Part shown: one piece after another, positions 24,887 to 33,375 of the stretch | Layout: every line of letters starts with the position of its first letter | How positions within the stretch are numbered: position 1 is the first letter of the stretch | DNA from: JBDOQU01 sp039839375 | GTDB lineage: Bacteria; Pseudomonadota; Alphaproteobacteria; DSM-16000; Inquilinaceae | Direction of reading: 5' to 3' | NCBI RefSeq assembly: GCF_039839375.1 | Contig: NZ_JBDOQU010000019.1 | Coordinates: 18,220-82,219 of the forward strand | Length of the DNA stretch: 64,000 nucleotides | The notes under the pieces: generated by a model | The model's input: only the letters and a program-made list of their open reading frames with translations | What the model was told of the DNA's origin: nothing | The model's database searches: none | Made by a program: the position numbers and the translations under genes

Positions 24887-25996
24887 TCAGGCTGCTCCTG
24901 TTTTCAGGGAACCGGAAAGGGTGTGGACGATGTCGACCAGCTCCGCCGCGCGGTGTCCGCAAGTGTGCCGCGCGAGGATCGTCTCCAGCCCGTTCGCGGA
25001 TACCTCCCGGCGAAGGTCGGGATCGGAGATGAGGTCGGCGAGGTGCAGTTCCATTTCGCCACCGGAGCGGGCGACCAGGTAATCCACGCCGGGCCGGAAC
25101 AGCCCCTCGCTATCCTGCCAGGGCGCGCTGACCAGCGGAATGCCGCAGGCCAGCGCCTCGAACATCCGGATAGTCGGAATCCCCGGCAGCGTTTCGGCAT
25201 AGAAGCGGCGGGGCACGTGGATGGTGGCGAGGTGATCCGCGAAGGTTTCGGGCGCGCGAACGTTCGGCAGCCATCCCCGGGGTCGTCCGCCCCGGTCGGC
25301 CAACGCCTTCAACGCATGGTCGGGATAGCGGACGCCGTGGACATCCAGGCGCACCCCGACCGCCGCGGCCGGATTCAGCAGGAAGGTCTCGATCTCAGAG
25401 GAACGTTCGCCGTCGCCCCAGTTCCCGATCCAGACGAGCCCGGCTTTCGCCCGCCCATCCGCTATGGGCTTGAAGAGGGTGATATCGGCCGCCTCGTGCC
25501 AGACGAAGACACGGTCGCCCCACCCATGGTCGCGATAGACCTCCGCCAGCGTCTCGCCGAAGGCGAGGATGCCGTCATAATCCTCCAGATTCAGGTTTCC
25601 GATCGCCTGAGGATCGCTCACCGCCCGGTGGTGGGTGTCGTGGAACAGCAGCCAGAACCGCCCGCCCTGCCGGCGGGCCCGCCCGATTTCCGCGATCAGC
25701 CGAGGCTCCGTCCATTCATGGACGATCACCACATCGGCCCTGTCGAGAGCGGCTTCGACATCGAAGTCGTCCCCATAGGAGATGGAGCGCAAATCGGGGA
25801 AGAACCGGCGGAACTCGGCTTCGCCGTCGGCTGAGGTTTCCGCCCGCATGTTGGCGCGGCTCCAGCCGTGCTCCGGCTCGAACGCCTCCACCGTATGGCC
25901 CTTCCGCAGCAACTGGCGAAGGACACCCCTGATGAAATGCGCGTTCCCGTGGTTCCAGCAGGAGACGAGGGAATGGGTGAAATAGGCAAAGCGCAT
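24887..25996 (-). CDS. CgeB-like glycosyltransferase, copy 3
   Basis: A 369-residue paralogue that opens MRFAYFTHSLVSCWNHGNAH. The donor-binding region reads IRMFEALACGIPLVSAPWQD, and the middle contains VIVHEWTEPRLIAEIGRARR, part of the acceptor-side domain. It is separated from the preceding GT4 gene by 6 bp. It ends with a polar tail (SGSLKTGAA). The cognate sugar cannot be assigned from sequence. Confidence 0.82.
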   Translation of the reverse strand: MRFAYFTHSLVSCWNHGNAHFIRGVLRQLLRKGHTVEAFEPEHGWSRANMRAETSADGEAEFRRFFPDLRSISYGDDFDVEAALDRADVVIVHEWTEPRLIAEIGRARRQGGRFWLLFHDTHHRAVSDPQAIGNLNLEDYDGILAFGETLAEVYRDHGWGDRVFVWHEAADITLFKPIADGRAKAGLVWIGNWGDGERSSEIETFLLNPAAAVGVRLDVHGVRYPDHALKALADRGGRPRGWLPNVRAPETFADHLATIHVPRRFYAETLPGIPTIRMFEALACGIPLVSAPWQDSEGLFRPGVDYLVARSGGEMELHLADLISDPDLRREVSANGLETILARHTCGHRAAELVDIVHTLSGSLKTGAA

Positions 25997-26002
25997 CGTC
26001 GT

Positions 26003-27106
26003 CTACTCCGCCGCCATATGACGTTTGGCGAGAACCGCGCCATAGGCGTCCAGGGTTTCCGCCGTCATCCGCTCGCTGCCGTACCGGTCGGCGCGGGTGC
26101 GCGCGTCGGCGCCTCGGGACGCCAGCCCGTAGGGTTCGGCCAGTACATGCCTCAGCGCCCAGCCGATGGCGTCGGGGTCGTCCGGCGGCACGAAATAGGC
26201 CGCGCCACCCCACAATTCGCGGAAGGTGGGAATGTCCGACAGCACGAGCACGCATCCGGCCTGGGCCGCTTCCAGGACCGACAACCCGAACGGTTCATAG
26301 AGGGCGGTGGAGGCGTAGACCGAGGCCCTGTGATGCCAGCCCGTGACATCGGCATCGTTCAGGCGGCCCAGCAGCGTCAGGTGGGGCAGGGCGATCGATG
26401 CGCCGTGGGGGCCCTTGTCGCTGCCGGCGGCGAAGATCCGGAGATCGTGAAGGGCGGCCGCGTGGTCGAGCGCGATCATGTTCTTGCCCTCGTCCCACAA
26501 CCTGCCGGCCGTGAAGATCAGCGCCTCCCGGCATACGGCCGCCGGATGCGCCGGCGTCCGGCCGTTGCGGATCGGGATCACCGGAATGTCGCTCCCGTAG
26601 GCCTCCGCCAGCGCCATGGCGAAACTGCGGGAAGGGGCGATGATCGCTTCGGCGGAGCGCATCCCGGCCGCCGTCTGCTCGACACGCCAGACGAAATCGG
26701 AAGGCATCGGCCCCTCCCGCATCGTCCGCCACCATGTGGCGAGGCAGGAATGGGCGGTGACGATCACCGGCGCGGGCCAACGGGTCGCCCCGGCCAGGGC
26801 GGGACTGTGGAGATGGATCAGATCGGCCTCTTCCCGCGCGGCGAGCGCGGACAGTGAGGCCGCCGACCGCTCGACATCGGCCGGCGTCGCGGCGGTCCAG
26901 TCCAGTTGGCCATCCAGCACGACCAGCGACAGCGTCTCGATCTCTCCGGCGCGGGCGATCAGATCATCGGCGGGCGAGGGGCCCAGCACGGCCAAAATCA
27001 CGGCGATGCCGCGCCGGCTGAAGCCCTGGGCCAGTTCCAGAGAATATTGCCAGACTCCGCCGACGGCGTCGGCGCTCAGGAGAATGCGACGGGGCCTCCC
27101 CGTCAT
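26003..27106 (-). CDS. Glycosyltransferase family 4
   Basis: A 367-residue GT-B transferase. The N-terminal domain shows SADAVGGVWQYSLELAQGF, the glycine-rich acceptor-domain loop, and DLIHLHSPALAG; the C-terminal domain has TAGRLWDEGKN and STALYEPFGLSVLEA, the E-x7-E-type donor signature of GT4 retaining enzymes. The ATG at 27106 overlaps the radical SAM stop (ATGA), which excludes the longer in-frame reading. In this operon it may begin or branch the glycan that the CgeB-like enzymes extend. Confidence 0.88.
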   Translation of the reverse strand: MTGRPRRILLSADAVGGVWQYSLELAQGFSRRGIAVILAVLGPSPADDLIARAGEIETLSLVVLDGQLDWTAATPADVERSAASLSALAAREEADLIHLHSPALAGATRWPAPVIVTAHSCLATWWRTMREGPMPSDFVWRVEQTAAGMRSAEAIIAPSRSFAMALAEAYGSDIPVIPIRNGRTPAHPAAVCREALIFTAGRLWDEGKNMIALDHAAALHDLRIFAAGSDKGPHGASIALPHLTLLGRLNDADVTGWHHRASVYASTALYEPFGLSVLEAAQAGCVLVLSDIPTFRELWGGAAYFVPPDDPDAIGWALRHVLAEPYGLASRGADARTRADRYGSERMTAETLDAYGAVLAKRHMAAE

Positions 27107-28398
27107 CGCGCCGGCAGGCATGCATCCTCCAGCTCGGGCAACGGGTGGGGCTGGGCGTCCTGTACGTCGCTGAAGCGGTCGAACTGCGCCAGATAGTAGG
27201 TGTGCGCGCGCTCCCAGGCGTAATCGTCGGGTTCGCCCCACAGCCGCCTGTAGTCCGGGGAACTGGGATAGGGGTAGAGCGGCACTGGATCGTTCGCCCA
27301 GACACCCTGTCCCTCCAGCCGCTTCCGCCATTCCGCGACGATCGCCGGGTCGTCGGCGTCCGTGGCGATCAGGTTGGCCTGGACGAATGGGATCTTCCGC
27401 CGCGCGCGGATCAGGAGGTCCGTCAGCTCCTCGGTCGTCATCCGGCACTTCTTCTGGAGAAGCGCCCGTCCTTCCTCGGTCAGGCTTTCCACCCCGGCCT
27501 CGACGGACACGCAGCCCGCCTCGCCCAGCAGGTCGATCATCTCCGGCTTCCAGAGGTCCAGCCGCGTCTGCACGCCGAAGGCGACATCGCGGTCCCGCAA
27601 CACCTCCAGCAGGGGTTTCTGGGGCAGGAAGATCTCGTCGATGAAGTAGAGGTAGCGGACGCCTTGCTCCAGAAGCCCGTCTATCTCTCGCAGAAGGATC
27701 TCATGGTTCCGCCGCCGGTACTTGTCCCGGAAATCCAGCTTCGCGCAGAAGGAACAGGAATAGGGACAGCCGCGCGAGGCTTCCACCTCCGCGCCCGGCC
27801 CTTCGGGCTTCCTCTCGAACCGGTGATGGTGGTGGGCGTGCCGCGATATCCAGGATTCCGGCCAACTCAGGGCCGGCAGGTCGACGAAGCCGCAGGCGTT
27901 CAGCCCGCCGGTGAGGCGAAGCTCCCCATCCTCCAGCCAGGCGACGCCGTGAACGTCATGGGAAGACTCCGTCTCCGCCAGCGCAAGGATCGCCTCCTCG
28001 CACTCACCGCGCACCACCAACTCCACCCCCAGCTTGCGCAGGGTAGCCGCCGGGGTCGCCGAACCGTGGGGGCCGACGGCGACGGTGAACCCGCCGCGTC
28101 CGGATAGCGCCGTCACGATCTCCCTCGGAGCCCGAAGCTCCGGCTGCGCGCACCGCCAGAACAGGTAGGTGGGCGCCGTGACGATCACCGTCATGTCCGG
28201 CGCGAATGCCGCCACCCGGTCGGCCAGCGCGGTCGCCGGAATATTCTGTAGATGGCCGTCGACCAGCAGGGCTTCGTGGCCGTTCTGCTCCAAGAGGGCT
28301 TTGGCGTATCCCAGCTCCAGCGGGAGGTGCGGATCGCGGCAGCCGAAATAGATGCTGTTGGGGAAGCTCCAGGGTGGATTGACCAGGGCGACTTTCAT
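27103..28398 (-). CDS. B12-binding-domain radical SAM protein
   Basis: A 431-residue protein. The N-terminal half (about 1-175) has the cobalamin-binding-type fold (VNPPWSFPNS, LELGYAKALLEQNGHE, VAVGPHGSATP), and the radical SAM domain begins with EASRGCPYSCSFCAK, giving the CxxxCxxC cluster ligands Cys211, Cys215 and Cys218. Proteins of this class often methylate unactivated carbons or rearrange substrates by radical chemistry. Embedded among glycosyltransferases, it probably modifies a sugar or the glycan. The ATG at 28398 overlaps the fusion gene's stop. It has no partner protease or peptide, so a RiPP role is unlikely. Confidence 0.87.
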   Translation of the reverse strand: MKVALVNPPWSFPNSIYFGCRDPHLPLELGYAKALLEQNGHEALLVDGHLQNIPATALADRVAAFAPDMTVIVTAPTYLFWRCAQPELRAPREIVTALSGRGGFTVAVGPHGSATPAATLRKLGVELVVRGECEEAILALAETESSHDVHGVAWLEDGELRLTGGLNACGFVDLPALSWPESWISRHAHHHHRFERKPEGPGAEVEASRGCPYSCSFCAKLDFRDKYRRRNHEILLREIDGLLEQGVRYLYFIDEIFLPQKPLLEVLRDRDVAFGVQTRLDLWKPEMIDLLGEAGCVSVEAGVESLTEEGRALLQKKCRMTTEELTDLLIRARRKIPFVQANLIATDADDPAIVAEWRKRLEGQGVWANDPVPLYPYPSSPDYRRLWGEPDDYAWERAHTYYLAQFDRFSDVQDAQPHPLPELEDACLPAR

Positions 28399-30434
28399 CG
28401 TGCGATCTCCATGTCGGTATCGGCGGCGTTCCGCGGCGACGGCAGGACCGTCGCGCTCTCGCAGCTCATCCACCGGATGAGGTCGGGCAGACCCTCGCGC
28501 CAGCCTTTCGGCCGGCCGAGGCCGAGGGAGCCCATGGCGCGCCTGATGTCGGCGACGAAATAGCGCTGGTCCCCGGCCCGCCAGGGCAGGAACTCCAGAT
28601 CAAGGTCGTAGCCGCAGATCCGCTCGATCTCGCCGATGATCTGGAGGAGGCTGACCGCGTTGTCCGGCCCGCCGCCCAGATTGAAGGCGCGGCCGCGTAT
28701 GGCGGACATCCGGCGCCAGGCAGCCAGATAAGCCGCCACGGCGTCGTCCACATGCAGCACGTCGCGCACCTGATGCCCGTCCCCGAAGATGGAGATCGGG
28801 GATTGCGTCAGCGCCTGGCGCGCGAAATGGGCAACCCACCCCTGATCCTCGGTGCCGCGCTGCCGGGGGCCGTAGATGCAGCTCATCCTCAGGACGGCGG
28901 CCGGGATGCCGAAGCTGCGGACATAGTCCAGCACATACTGGTCGGCCGCCCCCTTGGAGCAGCCGTAAGGGGTGTGGAAGTCCAGCGGCCAGTTCTCGCC
29001 GATCCCGTGGGCTCGAAGGTCGGGGTCCGCCGGGCGGTAGGCACCGCCGGTCTCTTCCAGGACGATGTCTCCAAGGTCGCCATAGACCTTGTTGGTGCTG
29101 GCGAAGACCAGCGGCGGAGGCGTCCCACGTCGGCGCAGCGTCTCCAGCAGGCGGAGCGTGCCCTGGAGGTTGACCTCGAAATCCTCCACAGGGTCCAGGA
29201 GGCTCGATGTCACCGCGACCTGGGCTGCGAAATGGAAGACCGCTTCGGCGTCGGCCGCTGCGTCCGCCAGCGCGCCGTCGTCGCGGATGTCGGCGATCGC
29301 GACTGAGATCTTCGCCGGATGCCGTTGCTTCAGCCAGTCCAGATTGGCGTCCACGCCGGGCCGGGCGAGGGAGTCGTAGACCAGCACGTCCTTCCCGTCG
29401 CGCGCCAGCCGGTCGGCCAGGTTGGCGCCGATGAAGCCGGCCCCGCCCGTGACCAGGACGGGCGTCCGGCCGACAAGCGCGGGCTTGGGGACCGGGTGGC
29501 GGGCCACCTTCTCGACATTCTCCACACCGCCTTCGGACAAGAGGCGCGCCAGCAGCTTCGGCTGGCCTGTCGCGGTGTAGAGACCGAAATGATAATGGCG
29601 CTTATCGAAGTGCACGCCTTCCTGCACCGCCATGTCGGCGGGAAGATCCTCCAGCGCGTACCAATAGGTCCGGCCGACCTCCGTTCGCAGCAAATCCAGG
29701 AAGTTCCCGACCTGTTCGAACGGGTCGTTCCGCCAGGTGGAATAGCCGCTTTCGGTGATCCAGAAATCAAGGCCGGGATTATGGGCGCGGGCGGTCTGCT
29801 TCAGCTCCTGGAGCGTCCGCGACCAGCCGGGCCATGTCGCGTGTTCCGAATCCCAGGTTCCGGGAAAGCCGTGGACGCCCAGCACGTCCACCACGCCCAG
29901 CACCCCGCGCTCGCCCATCAGGTTCAGCCAGTTGGTGTCGTTGGGGCAGGGGCCACCCAGGACGACGGCGAAGCCCTTCTCCTGCGCCCAATGGGCGGCG
30001 GCCCCGATCATCTCGCAGAATTTCAGCCAATCGGGGTCGACCCGCCAATCCCAGTCCAGAAGGTTGTTCGGCTCGTTCCACAACTCGACCGTATCGAAAT
30101 GCTCCCCATAGCGGTCGGTCACCTCGTCCAGGAAATCCGCGAAATCGCGGAGATTCCGCGGCGGTCCGGACGACCGCCCGGTTTCCGATAGGGAAGGGGG
30201 CGTGTAGTGAAGGCAGGGCAGCAGATCGACCGCCTCGCCCAGCCTCGGCAGCAGCCAGTCGTACCAGCCGCGCCCCTCGGGCGTGTGATAGTCGGCCCAG
30301 GAGACATGGGTCCGCAATCGCCCGACGCCGAGGTCGGAGAGATGGTCCAGGCAGCGCGTGACCCTGTCATGCTCGCCCGGCCTGAACCATTCCACGACGC
30401 CGAGATCGGGGTGCTTTCGCAGAGGGGGCTTCAT
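28395..30434 (-). CDS. Fusion: clan GH-A glycosidase domain plus NAD epimerase
   Basis: A 679-residue two-domain protein. Residues about 1-310 form a TIM-barrel glycosidase of clan GH-A: WNEPN (Glu121, likely acid/base) and WITESG (Glu228, likely nucleophile). Residues about 325-660 form an extended SDR with GGAGFIG (330-336), STNKVYGD and Tyr490/Lys494 (YGCSK), most like CDP-paratose 2-epimerase enzymes. No signal peptide precedes the glycosidase, so both parts act in the cytoplasm. The ATG at 30434 overlaps the next epimerase's stop; a much longer reading frame upstream only shadows that gene. Such a fusion suggests coupled trimming or transfer and nucleotide-sugar conversion. Confidence 0.85.
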   Translation of the reverse strand: MKPPLRKHPDLGVVEWFRPGEHDRVTRCLDHLSDLGVGRLRTHVSWADYHTPEGRGWYDWLLPRLGEAVDLLPCLHYTPPSLSETGRSSGPPRNLRDFADFLDEVTDRYGEHFDTVELWNEPNNLLDWDWRVDPDWLKFCEMIGAAAHWAQEKGFAVVLGGPCPNDTNWLNLMGERGVLGVVDVLGVHGFPGTWDSEHATWPGWSRTLQELKQTARAHNPGLDFWITESGYSTWRNDPFEQVGNFLDLLRTEVGRTYWYALEDLPADMAVQEGVHFDKRHYHFGLYTATGQPKLLARLLSEGGVENVEKVARHPVPKPALVGRTPVLVTGGAGFIGANLADRLARDGKDVLVYDSLARPGVDANLDWLKQRHPAKISVAIADIRDDGALADAAADAEAVFHFAAQVAVTSSLLDPVEDFEVNLQGTLRLLETLRRRGTPPPLVFASTNKVYGDLGDIVLEETGGAYRPADPDLRAHGIGENWPLDFHTPYGCSKGAADQYVLDYVRSFGIPAAVLRMSCIYGPRQRGTEDQGWVAHFARQALTQSPISIFGDGHQVRDVLHVDDAVAAYLAAWRRMSAIRGRAFNLGGGPDNAVSLLQIIGEIERICGYDLDLEFLPWRAGDQRYFVADIRRAMGSLGLGRPKGWREGLPDLIRWMSCESATVLPSPRNAADTDMEIAR

Positions 30435-31537
30435 GCGACCAGCCCCCTTGCTTCCAGCTCCTGCCGCGCTTCGGCGACGCGGTCCACCGCCTGCTGTTTC
30501 TCGACCCAGCCCACCAGCTCCGGAAGGCTGTCCTCCAGCGTGCGGCGGGGTGCGAAGCCCAGCCGGTCGCGGGCCTTGCCGATATCGGCGAAGCAGTGGC
30601 GGATGTCGCCGGTGCGCGCCTTGCCAAGGATGTCGGGCGTCAGGTCCGGCCGGCCCATGGCCGCCGCCAGCTTGGTCGCCACCTCCTCGACCGTCACGTC
30701 GATTCCGCTGCCGATGTTGAAGGTCTCTCCCGGCGCGTCTGGATGTTCCAGTGCCAGCGCGAAGGCCTGCGCCACATCCTCGACATGGACGAAGTCGCGC
30801 CTTTGCCGCCCATCCTCGAAGATGGCCGGGTTCTGCCCGTTCAGCAGCCGGGAGGCGAAGATCGCCAGCACGCCCGTATAGGGGTTGGACAGGGCCTGGC
30901 CGGGGCCGAACACGTTGAACAGCCTCAGCGCCACGCTTTCCATCCCGTAGGTCCGGCCGACGGTCATGGTCAGCTGCTCCTGGACGAACTTGGTCAGGGC
31001 GTAGACCGAAGCCAGTTTCGGCGCCTTCCATTCCGGCGTCGGCATGGGAGTCAATTCGCGGCCTTGCGCGTCGACCGGGTTCCAGCGTTTACCGCCCGCC
31101 GGCCGCTCCGCGTCGGCGACCGTATCGCCGCCTTCGGTGCGGTAGAGGCCCTCGCCATATATGCTCATCGATGATGCCACCACCAGCCGCCGGACCGGCC
31201 GCCGCGTCAGGGCCTGAAGCAGGACGGCGGTACCATGGTCGTTCACGGAGACATAGCGGTCGATCGCGTACATGCTCTGGCCGACGCCGACTTCCGCCGC
31301 CAGATGGATGACATGGTCGACATCCTGCAAGGCCACGGCGACGGTCGTGGCGTCACGAACGTCACCTTCCTTCACCTCGACCTCCCGCAGCACGGGATCG
31401 ATGGCGGGACGCCCCGCGTGGACCTGATCGATCAGGCTGTCGAGGATCCTTATGTCATAGCCCCGATGGAGAAGGGCCCGCGCCACATGGCAGCCGATGA
31501 AACCGGCGCCTCCCGTAATCAAGACACGTGCCTTCAT
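30431..31537 (-). CDS. NAD-dependent epimerase/dehydratase, first gene of saccharide operon
   Basis: A 368-residue extended SDR with GGAGFIG (about residues 9-15), ASSMSIYGEG and YALTK (Tyr/Lys pair), and VFGPGQALSNPYTG typical of dTDP-glucose 4,6-dehydratase or UDP-glucose 4-epimerase relatives. I chose the ATG at 31537, with GGAG 9 bases before it; an ATG at 31552 would overlap that site. It is the first gene of the nine-gene operon, which runs without gaps above 20 bp down to 20801. Confidence 0.85.
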   Translation of the reverse strand: MKARVLITGGAGFIGCHVARALLHRGYDIRILDSLIDQVHAGRPAIDPVLREVEVKEGDVRDATTVAVALQDVDHVIHLAAEVGVGQSMYAIDRYVSVNDHGTAVLLQALTRRPVRRLVVASSMSIYGEGLYRTEGGDTVADAERPAGGKRWNPVDAQGRELTPMPTPEWKAPKLASVYALTKFVQEQLTMTVGRTYGMESVALRLFNVFGPGQALSNPYTGVLAIFASRLLNGQNPAIFEDGRQRRDFVHVEDVAQAFALALEHPDAPGETFNIGSGIDVTVEEVATKLAAAMGRPDLTPDILGKARTGDIRHCFADIGKARDRLGFAPRRTLEDSLPELVGWVEKQQAVDRVAEARQELEARGLVA

Positions 31538-31634
31538 GCGTGGCGTCTCCATGTCAGTTTCGGTGTCCAGGCGCGGGTGGAACGGCGATGGCCGAATTGC
31601 GCGCCGCGGCAGTAGCGATGTGCTGACGGCCTCT

Positions 31635-31659
31635 AATAGGCGTTTTCAAAAAGGGTTCC
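31635..31659 (-). promoter_or_regulatory. Candidate ECF promoter before the saccharide operon
   Basis: On the minus strand GGAAC (31655-31659), 16 bases, then TATT (31635-31638), ending 97 bp before the first epimerase start. If real, it links the saccharide operon to the stress regulon. It lies back to back with the element for the topoisomerase gene, but with a wider gap (33 bp) than the other divergent pairs. Confidence 0.35.
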
Positions 31660-31692
31660 TGATGCTGCCGCCGGGGGGCGGGAGGGCGGGCA

Positions 31693-31717
31693 GGAACCGG
31701 GCGGCCGGAGAAGTGTT
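31693..31717 (+). promoter_or_regulatory. Candidate ECF promoter before topoisomerase IB
   Basis: GGAAC (31693-31697), 16 bases, then TGTT (31714-31717), 36 bp before the TTG start at 31754. It matches the EcfG-type form GGAAC-N18/19-TT seen before the neighbouring stress genes. Confidence 0.5.
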
Positions 31718-31753
31718 AATCGCGCTGGCAATCCATGCGGCGGAGAGACCGAA

Positions 31754-32812
31754 TTGAACGACGAGGCTGAGGCCGACCTTGCGCGGGATATCGATCAGGC
31801 CGGGCTGGTCCATGTGACCGACGAAGTGCCCGGGATCCGGCGCCGGCGCGCCGGCAAGGGCTTTTCCTACCGCGACGATTCCGGAAACCTTATCGGGGAC
31901 AGGGAAGTCCTGAAGCGCATCAAGACGCTGGCCATCCCACCCGCCTGGCGGGAGGTGTGGATCTGCGTGGATCCGGCCGGCCATCTCCAGGCGTCGGGCA
32001 GGGACGACAGGGGGCGGAAGCAGTATCGCTACCATCCTCGCTGGCGGGTCGTGCGGGATGAATCGAAGTTCCATCGGCTGCTCGACTTCGCGCGCACCCT
32101 GCCGCGCATCCGCCGCCGCGTGGCCGCAGATCTGCGCCGGCCGGGATTGCAGAGGGAAAGGGTGCTCGCCGCCATCGTCCGCCTTCTGGAGACGACGCTG
32201 ATAAGGGTCGGCAATCTGGACTATGAGAAGGAGAACAAGAGCCACGGCCTCACCACGCTGAAACGCCGCCACGTCTCGACCCGGGCCGACCATCTGCGCT
32301 TCCGGTTCAAGGGCAAGTCCGGCAAGGAATGGAACCTCCAGGTCGATGACCGCCGGGTCGCCAGGGTGATCCGGACCTGCCAGGACCTGCCGGGGCAGCA
32401 CCTGTTCCGGTACCGGGACGAAAGCGGCGACTACCGGGAGGTCACCTCGACGGACGTGAACGATTATCTCAGGGAGATTTCCGGCGGCCCCTTCACCGCC
32501 AAGGATTTCCGGACCTGGGCCGGGACCGTCGCGGCGCTCGCCGCCCTGTCGCGCGCCGAAATCGCGACAACCGCCGCGCAGGCCAAGCGCATCGTGCGGG
32601 CGACGGTGACGGAGATCGCGGCCCAGCTTCGCAACACGCCGACGATCTGCCGGCAATGCTACATCCATCCCACCATCGTCGATTGCTTCATGACGGGCTC
32701 CCTCCTTGACGATCTGGAGGCCGTGCGCCGCCGCTCGACGGACGCCCCGAAAGGGCTGCGCGCGGTGGAGACGGATGCCTTCGTCCTGCTTCGGTTCCGT
32801 TCGGACCGGTAG
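31754..32812 (+). CDS. Type IB DNA topoisomerase (poxvirus-like)
   Basis: A 352-residue enzyme that relaxes supercoils through a 3'-phosphotyrosyl intermediate. The family segments RRRAGKGFSYRD, IPPAWREVWIC and RYHPRWR (about 90-110) are present, and the catalytic Tyr lies in CRQCYIHP near the C-terminus. Catalytic Arg/Lys segments include IRVGN and KDFRTWAGT. The best start is a TTG at 31754, which gives a normal length; no ATG fits. It is divergent to the saccharide operon. In alphaproteobacteria such enzymes are often stress-regulated, which fits the neighbours. Confidence 0.93.
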   Translation: MNDEAEADLARDIDQAGLVHVTDEVPGIRRRRAGKGFSYRDDSGNLIGDREVLKRIKTLAIPPAWREVWICVDPAGHLQASGRDDRGRKQYRYHPRWRVVRDESKFHRLLDFARTLPRIRRRVAADLRRPGLQRERVLAAIVRLLETTLIRVGNLDYEKENKSHGLTTLKRRHVSTRADHLRFRFKGKSGKEWNLQVDDRRVARVIRTCQDLPGQHLFRYRDESGDYREVTSTDVNDYLREISGGPFTAKDFRTWAGTVAALAALSRAEIATTAAQAKRIVRATVTEIAAQLRNTPTICRQCYIHPTIVDCFMTGSLLDDLEAVRRRSTDAPKGLRAVETDAFVLLRFRSDR

Positions 32813-32814
32813 CG

Positions 32815-32839
32815 GGAACCGATTCCTCCACGGCCTGTT
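32815..32839 (+). promoter_or_regulatory. Candidate ECF promoter before the PRC-barrel gene
   Basis: GGAAC (32815-32819), 16 bases, then TGTT (32836-32839), 40 bp before the ATG at 32880. The element starts immediately after the topoisomerase stop codon. Confidence 0.55.
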
Positions 32840-32879
32840 CCCGCCAGCAGGTTCACAAGGATAAGAAGGGAGAGAGATC

Positions 32880-33353
32880 ATGGATCGCAAGACCCTGCTC
32901 GCCATCGCTGCCTGCATGCTGTTCCCGACTGCGGCCTGGGCGCAGGACACGGGCGGTTCCTCGGTGGAGGGTACCCAGGCGGACGAGGACACGACGCCCC
33001 AGATGGAGGCTGCGCCCGACCCCCAGACCTCGACGCCCACGCTTGATGACGAACCGGCGGCGGACGTCCAGGCGATGGCAGGCGACAGCCTCTACGCTTC
33101 CGATCTGATCGGCACCTCGATCGTCCAGGATGACGGCACGGAGATCGGTGAGATTTCAGACGTGCTGCTCAGCCGAGGGTCGGAGAATGTGAAGGAGGTG
33201 ATCGTCGATGTCGGGGGCTTCCTCGGCATGGGCGAAAAGACGGTCGGCATCGCGATGGACCAGCTTGAGGGCCCGACTGAGGAAGGAACCTTCATGACAT
33301 CGATGACGCGGGAGGAACTGGAGCAGCTTCCTGAGATGGAAACGCCTGAATAG
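32880..33353 (+). CDS. Exported PRC-barrel domain protein
   Basis: A 157-residue protein with a clear signal peptide: MDRKTLLAIAACMLF, then TAAWA before Gln22 as the likely cleavage site. An acidic, Pro/Thr-rich linker (about 23-70) leads into a PRC-barrel (about 75-150), recognisable from LIGTSIVQDDGTEIGEISDV and VDVGGFLGMGEKTV. A GGGAGAGA ribosome-binding site lies just upstream. Its role in the periplasm is not known; relatives are often stress-induced. It ends at a strong bidirectional terminator shared with the convergent sigma-factor gene. Confidence 0.85.
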   Translation: MDRKTLLAIAACMLFPTAAWAQDTGGSSVEGTQADEDTTPQMEAAPDPQTSTPTLDDEPAADVQAMAGDSLYASDLIGTSIVQDDGTEIGEISDVLLSRGSENVKEVIVDVGGFLGMGEKTVGIAMDQLEGPTEEGTFMTSMTREELEQLPEMETPE

Positions 33354-33375
33354 GTTTCATCCTTTCGGAAAAATG

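Noticed and set aside
22676..25996. Spore-coat genes, because of CgeB similarity
   Set aside because: CgeB names a glycosyltransferase family; nothing else in the window points to sporulation, and the organism looks like an alphaproteobacterium.
30435..31031. 199-codon N-terminal extension of the glycosidase-epimerase fusion
   Set aside because: It lies wholly inside the upstream epimerase gene in another frame; the ATG at 30434 with a 4-bp overlap is the normal start in this operon.
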